64,000 nt of DNA from Nocardioides sp. LHD-245 (GTDB lineage Bacteria > Actinomycetota > Actinomycetes > Propionibacteriales > Nocardioidaceae). Of the stretch, positions 25,223-34,771 are shown one piece after another. The notes under the pieces were generated by a model. That model made no database searches and had not been told where the DNA came from. It was given only the letters and a program-made list of their open reading frames with translations. The translations under genes and the position numbers were made by a program. Numbering within the stretch: position 1 is the first letter of the stretch; every line of letters starts with the position of its first letter. The DNA is taken from assembly GCF_030929495.1 (NCBI RefSeq), contig NZ_JAVFWN010000011.1, positions 62,001 through 126,000 on the forward strand, given 5' to 3'.

Positions 25223-26595
25223 CCCTCACACCCCGGGAGGCTCACGCGCGGGCGGACGCCGCCGCGCCCGCCGTGCTCTGGCTCGACACTCCCGACCGCC
25301 CCGCGGCGCGGCCACCCGCCGGCGACACCGACGTCGACCTGCTGGTGGTGGGCAGCGGCTTCACCGGCCTCTGGACCGCGCTGCGCGCGCTCGAACGCGA
25401 TCCCGGACGCTCGGTGCTCGTCGTCGAGCGGGACCGGATCGCCGAGCACGCCACCGGCCGCAACGGCGGGTTCTGCGAGGCCAGCCTCACGCACGGCGAG
25501 GGCAACGGGCGGGAGCGCTGGCCCGACGAGTACGCCGCGCTGGAGCGGATGGGCCTGGCCAACCTCGACGAGATCGAGGCCACGGTGGCGCACTACGGCA
25601 TCTCCTGCGGCTTCGAGCGGACCGGCCAGCTCTCCGTCGCCACCCGTCCGCACGAGGTCGACCTGCTCGAGCCGTCGGCGCCGGGCTTCCTCGACGCGGC
25701 CGCGGTGCGCGCCACGGTCGACTCCCCCACCTACCTCGCCGGGCGCCTGGACGCCGAGGGCTGCGCGATGGTCGACCCCGCGCGACTGGCCTGGGGCCTG
25801 GCCGCGGCGGCCGAGTCGCTCGGGGCCCGGATCGCCGAGGACACGGCCGTCCTACGCCTGCGCCGGCGTGGGGCAGGCGTCGAGGCGACGACGTCCCACG
25901 GCGTCGTCCGGGCCCGGCAGGTGGTGCTCGCGACGAACGTGTTCACCTCCCTGCTGCGGCGAACGCGGGCGCGGGTCGTCCCGGTCTACGACCACGTCCT
26001 GGCCACCGAGCCGCTCACCGCCGAGCAGCGCGCCGCGATCGGCTGGGGATCGCGATCGGGCGTGGCCGACAGCGGGAACCTGTTCCACTACTACCGGCTG
26101 ACCGCGGACGACCGGATCCTGTGGGGCGGGTACGACGCCGTCTACCACTTCGGTCGCGGGATCGCGCCCGAGCACGAGCAGCGCGCCGCCACCCACCGGC
26201 TGCTCGCCGAGCACTTCTACGCAACCTTCCCGCAGCTGTCCGACCTGCGGTTCTCCCACCGGTGGGGCGGGGTGATCGACACCTGCACCCGGTTCTGCGC
26301 GTTCTACGGGCTGGCCCACCGCGAGCGCGTGGCCTACGCGACCGGGTTCACCGGTCTCGGCGTCGGTGCCTCGCGGTTCGCCGCCGACGTGATGCTCGAC
26401 CTGCTGGCAGGGACGCCCACCGAGCGCACCCGGCTGGCGATGGTGCGCGAGAAGCCGCTGCCCTTCCCGCCCGAGCCGTTCGCCTGGATCGGCATCCAGC
26501 TGACCCGGTGGGCGTCGGCGCGGGCCGACGAGACCGGCCGCCGCAACCTGTGGCTGCGGACCATGGACCGGCTGGGCCTCGGCTTCGACTCCTGA
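25219..26595 (+). CDS. FAD-dependent amine oxidase (DAO / PuuB-like)
   Basis: 458 residues. FAD fold at the N terminus LLVVGSGFTGLWTALRALE (near 42-60), VVERDRIAEHATGRNGGFCEASL, and the C-terminal FAD segment ATGFTGLGVGASRFAADVMLDLL. Closest architecture is gamma-glutamylputrescine oxidase PuuB and related D-amino-acid-oxidase-fold enzymes that oxidise amines to aldehydes. It is the third gene of the operon, coupled by ATGA. No glutamylputrescine synthetase (PuuA) is in the window, so the substrate may be a free polyamine or an adduct. Confidence 0.85.
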   Translation: MTLTPREAHARADAAAPAVLWLDTPDRPAARPPAGDTDVDLLVVGSGFTGLWTALRALERDPGRSVLVVERDRIAEHATGRNGGFCEASLTHGEGNGRERWPDEYAALERMGLANLDEIEATVAHYGISCGFERTGQLSVATRPHEVDLLEPSAPGFLDAAAVRATVDSPTYLAGRLDAEGCAMVDPARLAWGLAAAAESLGARIAEDTAVLRLRRRGAGVEATTSHGVVRARQVVLATNVFTSLLRRTRARVVPVYDHVLATEPLTAEQRAAIGWGSRSGVADSGNLFHYYRLTADDRILWGGYDAVYHFGRGIAPEHEQRAATHRLLAEHFYATFPQLSDLRFSHRWGGVIDTCTRFCAFYGLAHRERVAYATGFTGLGVGASRFAADVMLDLLAGTPTERTRLAMVREKPLPFPPEPFAWIGIQLTRWASARADETGRRNLWLRTMDRLGLGFDS

Positions 26596-26617
26596 GCGCC
26601 CGGCCCCTCCCGGGCGG

Positions 26618-27046
26618 TCAACAGCCGTCGGCGCGGGTGACCTCGAACGCCGGGACCGACGGTGGCGCCACGGCCGCCCAGACCGGCTCGACCCAGGACG
26701 CCACCACGTCCACGATCACCTCGGCGAGGGCGAAGTCCGGCTCACCGGCCCCGAACGCGGGCACGTCGGGCTCGAACCCGCGCTCGCCGTACGTGACGCC
26801 GAAGAGGTGACGCACGTCGTCGATCGGCCGGTTCAGCGCGAACACGTCCGGACCGTCGAACCGGGCCCAGACGTCGAACGCGCCCTCGTCGTGCTCACCG
26901 GGGAAGACGTCGACCACGACGCCGGCCACCCGCTCCCCGGCCGGCCCGGCGGACGCCTCCGCGATCGCGCGCAGCCGCGCGGTCAGGTCGCCGGTGTGGT
27001 CACCCAGGATGCCGGCGAGTCGTCGGCGGTAGGTGTCCTCGTCCAC
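26618..27046 (-). CDS. conserved hypothetical protein
   Basis: 142 residues from GTG 27046, chosen because TAGGCT on the reverse strand (27054-27059) ends 7 nt upstream and the protein then begins VDEDTYRRRLAGIL. Soluble, acidic; VVVDVFPGEHDEGAFDVWAR, DDVRHLFGVTYGERGFEP and ADGC at the end. Possibly of the DUF6389 type (uncertain recall). No function can be given. It converges on the polyamine operon and is divergent from the gene at 27084. Confidence 0.65.
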   Translation of the reverse strand: MDEDTYRRRLAGILGDHTGDLTARLRAIAEASAGPAGERVAGVVVDVFPGEHDEGAFDVWARFDGPDVFALNRPIDDVRHLFGVTYGERGFEPDVPAFGAGEPDFALAEVIVDVVASWVEPVWAAVAPPSVPAFEVTRADGC

Positions 27047-27083
27047 GGCAGCCAGCCTAGGCGGGCGCTGCGATACTGCCTCC

Positions 27084-27761
27084 ATGAGGCCTGACGCCGA
27101 GTCCGACGCCGAGTCCGGCGAGTGGCGTGCCTACGACGCGTCGCCCTACCCCGGCGAGGGCCGTTCGGCCTATCCGGCCTATCCGGCCTATGACCCGGCC
27201 ACCGAGCGGCGCCGGGTACGACGCCGGGTCGGTGTGCTGGTGATCGGCGCGCTGGTCGTGCTCGGCGGCACCGGCGCCGGGATCGCGGCCCTGGTCGCGA
27301 ACGCCCTCGACGGTGACAGCGGCACGACCACGTCGACCACGACCACGACGACCACCACCCGCACCGAGATCACGACCCGCGACGGCGGGGCGGACCTGTT
27401 CACCACCGAGGGCACCGCGGCGATGGTCGAGGCGCTGGCGAAGGAGAGCGGGTCCACCTGGGCGTACGAGGTCGTGCTCTTCCAGGGCAACGCCGTGCTG
27501 ACCGTGCCTGGAGACGACGGTCCACGGACGCTGCTGTGGGACGGCGTGTCGATGACGGCCGCCGCGGGCGGGTTCTCGTCACGCAAGCCGTTCGACCTCG
27601 CCGACCTCGACGGCGCGGTGCTGGCGCCCCTGTGCGGCAACGAGCCGGCCAGCTGCACCGTCCTCGCCGGCCGGCCGCTGCCCGGCGCCGGCGACGCCTG
27701 GCTGACGGTCGCCGGGACGGGCGGCGTGCGCCTCACCGACCTCGCGGGCAAGCCGGCCTGA
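27084..27761 (+). CDS. single-pass membrane protein with Thr-rich linker, unknown function
   Basis: 225 residues. A charged cytosolic tail with a SAYPAYPAYDP repeat, one membrane helix (about 53-75, VGVLVIGALVVLGGTGAGIAAL), then a poly-Thr linker and a small extracellular domain (VEALAKESGSTWAYEVVLFQ, PGDDGPRTLLWDG, CGNEPASCTVLAG with a likely disulfide). The topology resembles many actinobacterial envelope proteins. Start ATG 27084 is the first ATG and is preceded by GATACT. The stop lies 5 bp from the convergent jetD stop. Confidence 0.65.
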   Translation: MRPDAESDAESGEWRAYDASPYPGEGRSAYPAYPAYDPATERRRVRRRVGVLVIGALVVLGGTGAGIAALVANALDGDSGTTTSTTTTTTTTRTEITTRDGGADLFTTEGTAAMVEALAKESGSTWAYEVVLFQGNAVLTVPGDDGPRTLLWDGVSMTAAAGGFSSRKPFDLADLDGAVLAPLCGNEPASCTVLAGRPLPGAGDAWLTVAGTGGVRLTDLAGKPA

Positions 27762-27766
27762 CCGGG

Positions 27767-28912
27767 TCAGCCGGCCCGGACGACCGCGGCCGCTGCCTCC
27801 AGCGGGATCGGCTCCTGCTCCACCCGGCGGTGCCCGGCCCAGACGAAGGAGCACAGCGCGAGGTAGAGCGCGTGCTCGTGCGGCTCCAGCCGCTCGAGCC
27901 GGCGCGGCTCCTTCGGCTCGATCCGCGACCCATCGTCGTTGTCGTCGACGCCGTAGCGGCCCCAGCGCTCGTAGGCGACCAGGTCCATGAAGAGGGAGCG
28001 GGCCGGCACACCGCGCACGCGGTAGCTGTCGAGGATCTCGAGCCCCTTGGCATCCATGTCGCCCCAGTACCAGACCACCTCGGCGTCCCTGAGCCAGTCG
28101 AGGTCCGGGATGGCGCCCGGGCCGTTGCCGTCGCCCTCGACCGCGATGCCCCCGTCGACCGGCGGGAAGAACTGCGCGGTGTCCCGGTTCTCGGAGATCA
28201 CGACCACCCGCGGACGGTAGGCCAGCACGTCGCGGTCGCCCACCGTGACCACGTCGTGACGCCGGGTGTCCGCGCGGGCGTTGTGGTCGGCGTCGAGGTA
28301 CGTCACGTGCACCCGCGACGGCCGCCCCGGGACGAGGCCGAGATCATCGAGCGAGGCGAGCTGGCGCACGACCGCGGCTCGTCGGGCCAGCCACTTCGTC
28401 CCCATGCCCTCGACGCCGACCTGGCGGGCTGTCCGGCCGCTGGCCGGGTTCGCGGCGAACCAGGTCGCCGCCCGGCAGGCCACGTCGAAGTCGGCGTCGG
28501 TGTAGCCGTCGACCGCCTTGAGCAGCCGAGCCGGATCGGCGAGCCCCGGGAACCGGGCGACGAGGACCGCCCGCCGGTCGCGGGCGCGCGCCAACCGATC
28601 CGCCCAGTCGCCGCCGACCAGCCGGGCGGCCGCGTCGACGTCGTCGACGACCAGGCGTGCGGGCAACCGTTGGGTGGGCGAGACGTCACGCCACTCGAGC
28701 CGGACCCCGGGCACCGGCTCCTGCTCCCAGTCCCACCACTGCATGCGCACCGCGAAGACGTCGTCCCACCTCGCCGCCAGCTGGGCGCCCTTGAGCTGCG
28801 AGGTGCCCAGGGCGACGCCCGGTCGCCAGCTGTCGGCCCCGGCGACGACCTTGTGCCAGTCGTCGGCCAGCCGTCCCGCGACGGCGCGACGTGCGTCCTC
28901 GGGCGTCTTCAC
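27767..28912 (-). CDS. jetD: Wadjet nuclease subunit JetD (DUF3322-DUF2220, Toprim)
   Basis: 381 residues. N-terminal DUF3322 with VEGMGTKWLARR near 167-178, C-terminal DUF2220/Toprim-like core with VVVISENRD (Glu241) and WYWGDMDAKG (Asp285, Asp287), the metal-binding acids. JetD cleaves closed circular plasmid DNA after loop extrusion by JetABC. I use GTG 28912, 2 bp after the jetC stop and after a CGGAG site; the open frame further upstream is inside jetC. Last gene of jetABCD. Homologous to MksG/EptD. Confidence 0.92.
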   Translation of the reverse strand: MKTPEDARRAVAGRLADDWHKVVAGADSWRPGVALGTSQLKGAQLAARWDDVFAVRMQWWDWEQEPVPGVRLEWRDVSPTQRLPARLVVDDVDAAARLVGGDWADRLARARDRRAVLVARFPGLADPARLLKAVDGYTDADFDVACRAATWFAANPASGRTARQVGVEGMGTKWLARRAAVVRQLASLDDLGLVPGRPSRVHVTYLDADHNARADTRRHDVVTVGDRDVLAYRPRVVVISENRDTAQFFPPVDGGIAVEGDGNGPGAIPDLDWLRDAEVVWYWGDMDAKGLEILDSYRVRGVPARSLFMDLVAYERWGRYGVDDNDDGSRIEPKEPRRLERLEPHEHALYLALCSFVWAGHRRVEQEPIPLEAAAAVVRAG

Positions 28913-28914
28913 CG

Positions 28915-31900
28915 CTACTCCGGGTCGGCTGCGTCCACGGCGTCGGTGATCGGCGTGATCCAGGACTGGTGGGTGGTGGTGTTCTTGGTGATCGCGAGCA
29001 GCTCGTCCATGTGCGGCTCGAGGCCGGTGACCTTGTCGAGCGGGACGCCCACGATCAACTGGAACCCGAGGCCCTTCCACGCCTCCACGGCGCGGCCGGC
29101 GAACTCGGAGTCGGCCTTGACGAAACCCTCGTCGAGGAACACCGGCGCGAACCGCGGTCGCGACCGCATCTCGTCGCCGAGCCGGAAGCGCAGGGCGGAG
29201 CCGACGATGAAGGCGACCAGCTCCTGGCTCTCGCCGCCGGACTTCTCCCCCAGCGTCCGGTACGTCGCGCGCAGCTCCCCGGTGAGGTGGTCGTAGCGCT
29301 CGGCGCTGATCTCCACATGCCGTCGTACGTCGAGCAGCCGGTCGCGGTCACCGGAGCCGGCCGCGTCGGTGGTGTGGTCGGCCTTGCGGAGCTGCCTCAT
29401 GAACCGGCTGAGCTCGGCGAACCGCTTCTCGAGGTCCTCCTCCTTCAGCTCGGTGGTGGCGCCGGAGGACAGGGCGCGCAGGTCCTTCATGAACACCTGG
29501 ACGTGGGCGGGCGCGAGCCGGCGCAGCCGGATCCGCAGCCGGTCGGCGGACGCGCCGAACTCCAGGCGCCGCAGGATCGCGTTGATCGGCTCCAGCCGGT
29601 CCTCGATCTCCTCCACCGAGGACGACATCGCGCCCAGCAGGGGGACGAGGTCCTGACCGCTCCACTCCGTCAGCCGGCGGCGCCACTCCGAGCGCCGGTC
29701 GGCGAGGCCCTTGCCACGGATCTCGTCGAGGATGCGGGCGTAGTCGGGATAGGAGTCGGCGGTGGCACCGAGGTTGGGTGAGTCCCAGGTGAACTTGTAG
29801 CTGCGGAAGATGTTGGCGAGGTCGTCGTCACAGCGCCGGATCTCGGCGTCCGCGTCGGCCAGCGCGGTGCGCAGGCGCTCGCCGAGGCGCTGGGAGTTCT
29901 CCATGAACCGGTCGAGGTCGTCGGGGTCCGCCGGGGCGGCGGCAGCGGCGAAGTCCGCGCTCAGCGCCGCCTCCTGCTCCTCATCGAGGACGACGGCACC
30001 GGCCTGCTCGACCGCGATCAGGCGGTCCTTGATCATGTCCTCGGACTCGGCGAGCTCGCCGTGCTCGACGTTGAGCTCGCGCTGCCGCTGGTCGAGACCG
30101 AAGCGCTCCTGACGTGCTTCGTTCAGCTGCGCGCCCAGGGTGTCGATCTGCGCCTGCAGCACCTGGAGGCGGTCATCGGAGGCGAGGATGGCGGCGCGGC
30201 GCTGCTCCAGGTCGGCGATCCGCCGGTCACTGCCCGCGACGTCGACGTCGTCGAAGCGGACCATGACGATGGCGTCGTACGCCTTGCGCTGGAGGTCGAG
30301 GAGGCCGGAGCGCCGGCCCAGCTCGGCCAGCCGGGCGTCGATCTCACCGAGCTGACGCTCAACGCCGGCCAACTGGGCGTCGATCTCGGCGATCGCGTCC
30401 TCGCTGGAGAAGCCGATGATGTTGCGCTGGTCGTTGCGACCGTGGGCGCCGCGGCGCCCGTTGCGGGTCTGGCCGGCGAGGGTCACCCGGAAGCCGGGGC
30501 CGTCGAGCTCGGCCGCGCTGGCGACGCACAGCGCGTTACGGGCGGGCTCCTCGACGTGCTGCTGCACCCAGCCCGCGAACGGCGAGTCCTTGAACAGCAG
30601 CTTGCCGGCGATCCGCTCCGGATCGGACGGGCCGGCGCCGGGGAGGTCGAGCTCGACCCCCTGGAAGGTCAGTCGCGCCGGCAGCCGCAGCTCGTCGATG
30701 GCGGCCGAGAAGTCGGAGAGCCGGTCGAGCGGGACCAGCATCATCCGGGCGCTGCCACCGAGGACGGTCTCGATCGCGGTGCGCCAGCGGACCTCCTCGG
30801 GCGCGACGTCGATCAGCTCCGCGACGAACGGCAGCTCCTCGACGGACAGCCCGCTGGCCCGGGCCACGGCGGTGCGCAGGTCGTGGAGGTACGCCGGCAC
30901 CCGGCCCGCGCGGCTCTCCAGCGACGCCCGCTCCTGCTTGAGCACCGACTGCTCCTGGGTGAGCGGGAACTGCTGCTCGCGCAGCACCGTCTCACGCTCG
31001 GCCTGCAGCCGCTTCTGCTCCTTCTCGCCCGCGGCGACCCGTTCACGGGCCTGCTCCTGGAGGACGGTGAACGCGCCGGCGTCCTCCAGCGCGGACTCCA
31101 GGTCGGGCGGGTCCGAGCCGATCGGGTCGGTGAGGCCGACGAGCGGGTAGACCCGCTCCTCGAGCTCGGCGAGCCGGTTGCCGCGCTCCTCGCGCAGGTT
31201 GCGCTCGGCGTCGGCCAGCGCCGCCAGGTTCTGGAGGTCGCCGCCCCCGGCGTCCCGGTGCGCCTCCTTGGCGGCGTCCAGGTCGCCGGTGAGCTGGATC
31301 TCCGCGGCCTGGGCGGCCGCGAGTGCCTGGACGGTCGCGGACCGGGCGTCACGATTGGCGGCGACGGCGGTCTCGATCAGGCGCAGGTGGGTGCGCAGCA
31401 GCCAGTAGCGGAGCGGAGTCTGGTCGCCGGTGAGCGTGATGCCGTAGGAGTCGAGCTCGGCGAGGCGCTGGGCCGCCGTCGTACGACGCTCGTGCATCTC
31501 GGTGATCGGCTCGAGCAGCTCGAGCTTCTGTTGCTCGGTCCGCATCGCCGCGTGCGCGGCGTCGAGGTCGTCGAAGTGCTCGATCGCCCGGTCGGCGGCG
31601 GCGTAGGTCGCGGGGCGCTCGAGGACCATGTCCTTGTAGAGCTCGTCGACGCTGCGGACCTGGTTGCCGGCCTGGATCCGGGCCAGCAGGCGCAGCGCCT
31701 TGGAGCCGTCGCCGTTGGCACCGATGCCGAGCCGGGCGTGGAGCACGGCCGACAGGTCGGCGTAGGTGCGGTGGACCCGGATGCCGGGGAACAGCTTCTT
31801 GATCGTGTTGGCGTGGAACTTCTCGGGGACGGCGGCCTCGAGCTTGTCGAGCGGCAGGGTCCCCTCGTGGGTCCACATCTGCATCAGGACGTCGCCGGAG

Positions 31901-32397
31901 CGGGCCGCGCGCCGGGGCACGTAGTAGGTGCGCAGCGCGGTGAACCGACCACCCTGGTCGCTGACGAAGGTCATCGCGACCGCGCCCCAGGTGTCGGCGC
32001 CCTTGCCGCGCAGCAGCTTCTCGACCGGACGTCCGGTCCTCGGGTCGTCGACGACGTCGACGGCGCCGCGGAGGTAGGAGAGCAGGTTGCGCTGGCCGGC
32101 GCTGCGCGCCCGGCCCGCGACGGCGTCGTTGGAGGCACCGTTGAACTTGGTGTCGGAGGGCATCATCAGCGCGGTGTAGGCGTCGAGGATGGTGCTCTTG
32201 CCGACGCCGGACGCGCCGGAGATCATCGTCGCGTCGCCCGCCAGCGGCACCGTGGTGAGACCGCCGAAGCCGCCCCAGTTGACCAGCTGCAGGAGGGAGG
32301 CGCGCCACTGCACGGTGTCGTCGACGGGCGCGGCCACGCTCTGCTCGGCGAACAGCCCGTCGGCGCCTTCCACCTGCTCGATCTCGTCGATGGACAT
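28915..32397 (-). CDS. jetC: Wadjet SMC-like ATPase JetC (MksB/EptC type)
   Basis: 1160 residues. Walker A GASGVGKST at 61-69, long coiled-coil arms with a hinge-like region near 540-690 (LSVEELPFVAELIDVAPEE onward), ABC signature EKSGGESQE (about 1051-1059), Walker B FAPVFLDEGF (Asp1089-Glu1090). It forms the loop-extruding motor that recognises small circular DNA. ATG 32397 shares one base with the jetB stop (TGATG). All nucleotide-binding motifs look intact. Confidence 0.95.
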   Translation of the reverse strand: MSIDEIEQVEGADGLFAEQSVAAPVDDTVQWRASLLQLVNWGGFGGLTTVPLAGDATMISGASGVGKSTILDAYTALMMPSDTKFNGASNDAVAGRARSAGQRNLLSYLRGAVDVVDDPRTGRPVEKLLRGKGADTWGAVAMTFVSDQGGRFTALRTYYVPRRAARSGDVLMQMWTHEGTLPLDKLEAAVPEKFHANTIKKLFPGIRVHRTYADLSAVLHARLGIGANGDGSKALRLLARIQAGNQVRSVDELYKDMVLERPATYAAADRAIEHFDDLDAAHAAMRTEQQKLELLEPITEMHERRTTAAQRLAELDSYGITLTGDQTPLRYWLLRTHLRLIETAVAANRDARSATVQALAAAQAAEIQLTGDLDAAKEAHRDAGGGDLQNLAALADAERNLREERGNRLAELEERVYPLVGLTDPIGSDPPDLESALEDAGAFTVLQEQARERVAAGEKEQKRLQAERETVLREQQFPLTQEQSVLKQERASLESRAGRVPAYLHDLRTAVARASGLSVEELPFVAELIDVAPEEVRWRTAIETVLGGSARMMLVPLDRLSDFSAAIDELRLPARLTFQGVELDLPGAGPSDPERIAGKLLFKDSPFAGWVQQHVEEPARNALCVASAAELDGPGFRVTLAGQTRNGRRGAHGRNDQRNIIGFSSEDAIAEIDAQLAGVERQLGEIDARLAELGRRSGLLDLQRKAYDAIVMVRFDDVDVAGSDRRIADLEQRRAAILASDDRLQVLQAQIDTLGAQLNEARQERFGLDQRQRELNVEHGELAESEDMIKDRLIAVEQAGAVVLDEEQEAALSADFAAAAAPADPDDLDRFMENSQRLGERLRTALADADAEIRRCDDDLANIFRSYKFTWDSPNLGATADSYPDYARILDEIRGKGLADRRSEWRRRLTEWSGQDLVPLLGAMSSSVEEIEDRLEPINAILRRLEFGASADRLRIRLRRLAPAHVQVFMKDLRALSSGATTELKEEDLEKRFAELSRFMRQLRKADHTTDAAGSGDRDRLLDVRRHVEISAERYDHLTGELRATYRTLGEKSGGESQELVAFIVGSALRFRLGDEMRSRPRFAPVFLDEGFVKADSEFAGRAVEAWKGLGFQLIVGVPLDKVTGLEPHMDELLAITKNTTTHQSWITPITDAVDAADPE

Positions 32398-33119
32398 CAG
32401 GCGTCCTCCCCCTCGAACAGGTCGTCCTGGCGGGCGGCCGCCTCGGCCGGCGCGTCGGTGCCGTTGGCCTGCTGCAGCGCCTCCAACAGCTCCTGGAGCA
32501 GCTCGAGCGGCAGCAGCGGCTCGACGGCCTCGCTGATCTCGAACCGCTCCTCGGCCGCGGTGGCGATCAGCAGGCCCGCCTTGGTCACCGCGGTCACGGC
32601 GTTGCGGGCCCGCTTCTCGTCGCCGGACTCGTCGGTGGCGTGGGCCGGCCGGTAGCTGGCGACGTAGTCGACGATGTCCTCGCGATCGACGTACACGCGG
32701 GCGTCGCCGCCGGCCTGTCCGGCACGGAGCCGGTCGCGCAGGTGGACCAGGACCAGCGTCTCCTCGCGCGACCACGCCGTGTCGTGCAACAGGGTCGGGA
32801 ACCGGGCACCGCCCTCGGCGACGGCCTGCCGCTTCCACGCGACCTCGCGGTCGCGGTCGATCTGCAGGTCGAGGAAGAGGTCGTTGAGCCGCGAGCGGAT
32901 CACCCGCTCGTGCTCCACCAGCGCCTGCCAGTCGCGCGGGTGGGTGCGCGCGCTGATGAACCGCTGCTTGAGCAGCGCGACCAGCGCCTGGCGCTGCGCG
33001 TACTCGAGGCCGCCCTCGTCGCCTTCGAAGAGCGACACGGAGCGGTCGTCGATGACCTCGAAGTCATCGACCTCGAAGGGATCGGCGGCCTCGGCGGGGT
33101 CGGTGAGGTCGACGGTCAT
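32397..33119 (-). CDS. jetB: Wadjet KITE subunit JetB (DUF4194)
   Basis: 240 residues, DUF4194: YAQRQALVALLKQRFISART, then VIRSRLNDLFLDLQIDRDREVAWKRQA, winged-helix core TLVLVHLRDRL and DIVDYV, and a C-terminal acidic tail. It bridges the JetC heads with JetA as in MukE/MksE. ATG 33119 lies in the ATGA overlap with jetA, and its stop overlaps jetC. Confidence 0.93.
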   Translation of the reverse strand: MTVDLTDPAEAADPFEVDDFEVIDDRSVSLFEGDEGGLEYAQRQALVALLKQRFISARTHPRDWQALVEHERVIRSRLNDLFLDLQIDRDREVAWKRQAVAEGGARFPTLLHDTAWSREETLVLVHLRDRLRAGQAGGDARVYVDREDIVDYVASYRPAHATDESGDEKRARNAVTAVTKAGLLIATAAEERFEISEAVEPLLPLELLQELLEALQQANGTDAPAEAAARQDDLFEGEDA

Positions 33120-34606
33120 GCTCGGGACTCCTGACGGTCGAGGTCGGGGTCGGGCAGGGGGGTGCGCGGCACGGCGAAGGTCCGGTGCGACCCGTCGGGG
33201 CGCACGGCGGCGAACGACTCGACGGCGTCCTCCGTGGTCAGGTCGCGGTTGGCGGCGAGGTGCAGCAGGCCGAAGATCTCCACCGGCCGCCGCAGGGACG
33301 GCTCGAGGGTCTCGAAGAGCTCACCCAGCGACGCGGCGGGCAGCAGGTCGTGCAGCGCGGCCTCGAGCCGCTGGCGCAGCGACCCGAGCTGGGGGCCGCC
33401 CTGGGCCATCAGCTCGGCGAGCGAGAGGGCGGGCGCGTCGGCCGGGTCGGCGTCGGTGATCCGGTCGGGCAGCACGTCGTCGGCGGGATCGTAGAAGCGC
33501 TCGCGCAGGTGGTCGACGCCGACCCGGGAGGGCAGCAGCGCGACGTCGTGGGTCGCTCGTGGTCCGGTCTCGGCCATCCAGGTCATCAGCTCGGACTCCA
33601 CCTGGCGGAGCGTCTGCTCGAGCTCGCGGTCGCGGGCGGCGTCGTGGGAGACGATGTACTCCTTGAGTGTCGCCGTCACCCGGCTGCGCTGGGCCAGCAC
33701 CCGGTCGAGGCCGTCGCGCACCAGCCGGACGGTGCCGCGCAGCTCGGCCCGGTCGGCGTCGCCGAGGATCCCGTCGGACAGCGGGTGCTCCAGCAGGGCG
33801 GTCAGGTCCTCGCGGAGCTGGGTCACCAGCGCGTCGTCGCGCAGCAGCGCGAACGCCCCCTCGAACGCCCGCCCCTCGTGGGTGACGGTCATCAAGGAGT
33901 CGGCGCGGGCGAGGTACTCGTCGATGACCTCGCCGGCCGGGCGGTCCTCGGCCCGGAAGGCCGCCAGGATCTCGCCGCGGATCGTGGCGAAGCGCTCCTC
34001 GACCCGCGCGAAGTCGCTGGGCAGCGCGCTGATCAGGGACAGCAGCTCGGTGAACCCCTCGACCATGTAGTCCTCGGTCGCGCTCACCATCTCGGCGCCG
34101 TCGACGAGCCGGTCGCGCTCGGCCTTGAGCCGCGCGATCTCCTCGTTGAGCAGACTCACCCGCGCGCTGCGGTCGGGGTTGGCCTCGGAGTTGAACCGGC
34201 GCACGGTGCCGAGGATCGTCGCGATCCGGTGCTCGCTGAGCGTGGCGCGGTCGCGGGCGAGGTTCTTGACCAGCTCCAGCGCCTGCTGCGCGTGGGACGT
34301 CAGTGAGTAGACCTCGTTGCCCTGCTCGTCGAGCGAGCGCACCAGCCACTGACCCCGCATCCAGCGCTGGCAGATGTCGCGACCGCTCCCGGACGGCACC
34401 TCGGACTCTCCTGCCAAGGCGATCTCGGCGAGGTGCTCCTCCACCTGGGTGTGCAGCCGCGCGGTCGGGATCGGCTTGTTGTTGCGCCCGAACGCCGCGC
34501 GGAAGATCGTGATGACGACCGGCGCCTGGCGCTGGTGGAGCAGCGTGAGGGTCGGCTGCGCGAAGGCGCCCTTGACCCGCGCCAGCTCACCGGCGATCTC
34601 GCTCAC
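33116..34606 (-). CDS. jetA: Wadjet kleisin subunit JetA (DUF3375)
   Basis: 496 residues, DUF3375: FAQPTLTLLHQRQAPVVITI, then CQRWMRGQWLVRS, YSLTSHAQQALELVKNLAR, a coiled-coil centre (about 160-330) and a winged C domain. It is the kleisin (MukF/MksF-like) that links JetB and JetC. GTG 34606 follows AGGAGGAAGG. First gene of the four-gene operon; upstream gap 34607-34771 carries its promoter but no clear hexamers. Confidence 0.93.
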   Translation of the reverse strand: MSEIAGELARVKGAFAQPTLTLLHQRQAPVVITIFRAAFGRNNKPIPTARLHTQVEEHLAEIALAGESEVPSGSGRDICQRWMRGQWLVRSLDEQGNEVYSLTSHAQQALELVKNLARDRATLSEHRIATILGTVRRFNSEANPDRSARVSLLNEEIARLKAERDRLVDGAEMVSATEDYMVEGFTELLSLISALPSDFARVEERFATIRGEILAAFRAEDRPAGEVIDEYLARADSLMTVTHEGRAFEGAFALLRDDALVTQLREDLTALLEHPLSDGILGDADRAELRGTVRLVRDGLDRVLAQRSRVTATLKEYIVSHDAARDRELEQTLRQVESELMTWMAETGPRATHDVALLPSRVGVDHLRERFYDPADDVLPDRITDADPADAPALSLAELMAQGGPQLGSLRQRLEAALHDLLPAASLGELFETLEPSLRRPVEIFGLLHLAANRDLTTEDAVESFAAVRPDGSHRTFAVPRTPLPDPDLDRQESRA

Positions 34607-34771
34607 GTCGTCCCCACCTTCCTCCTGGCTCTCGGGGGAGGGAACAGCATTCCAGAGGGGTACGACGGATCCTGGGCCACCCCCGCAGCCGGAGGGCCGG
34701 AGGTCCCCTGCGAGGTCTCAGGACATCGGTGACGCTCCCGCCTGGTCGACCGCGGCGCTAGCCTCGGCCAG

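Noticed and set aside
30061..32655. An 864-codon forward open frame inside jetC
   Set aside because: Antisense to a clear SMC ATPase; Leu/Val/Gly-rich shadow.
27767..34606. Reading the jet genes as a chromosomal MksBEF condensin
   Set aside because: The presence of a JetD/MksG Toprim nuclease and gene order DUF3375-DUF4194-SMC-DUF3322 match Wadjet type I.
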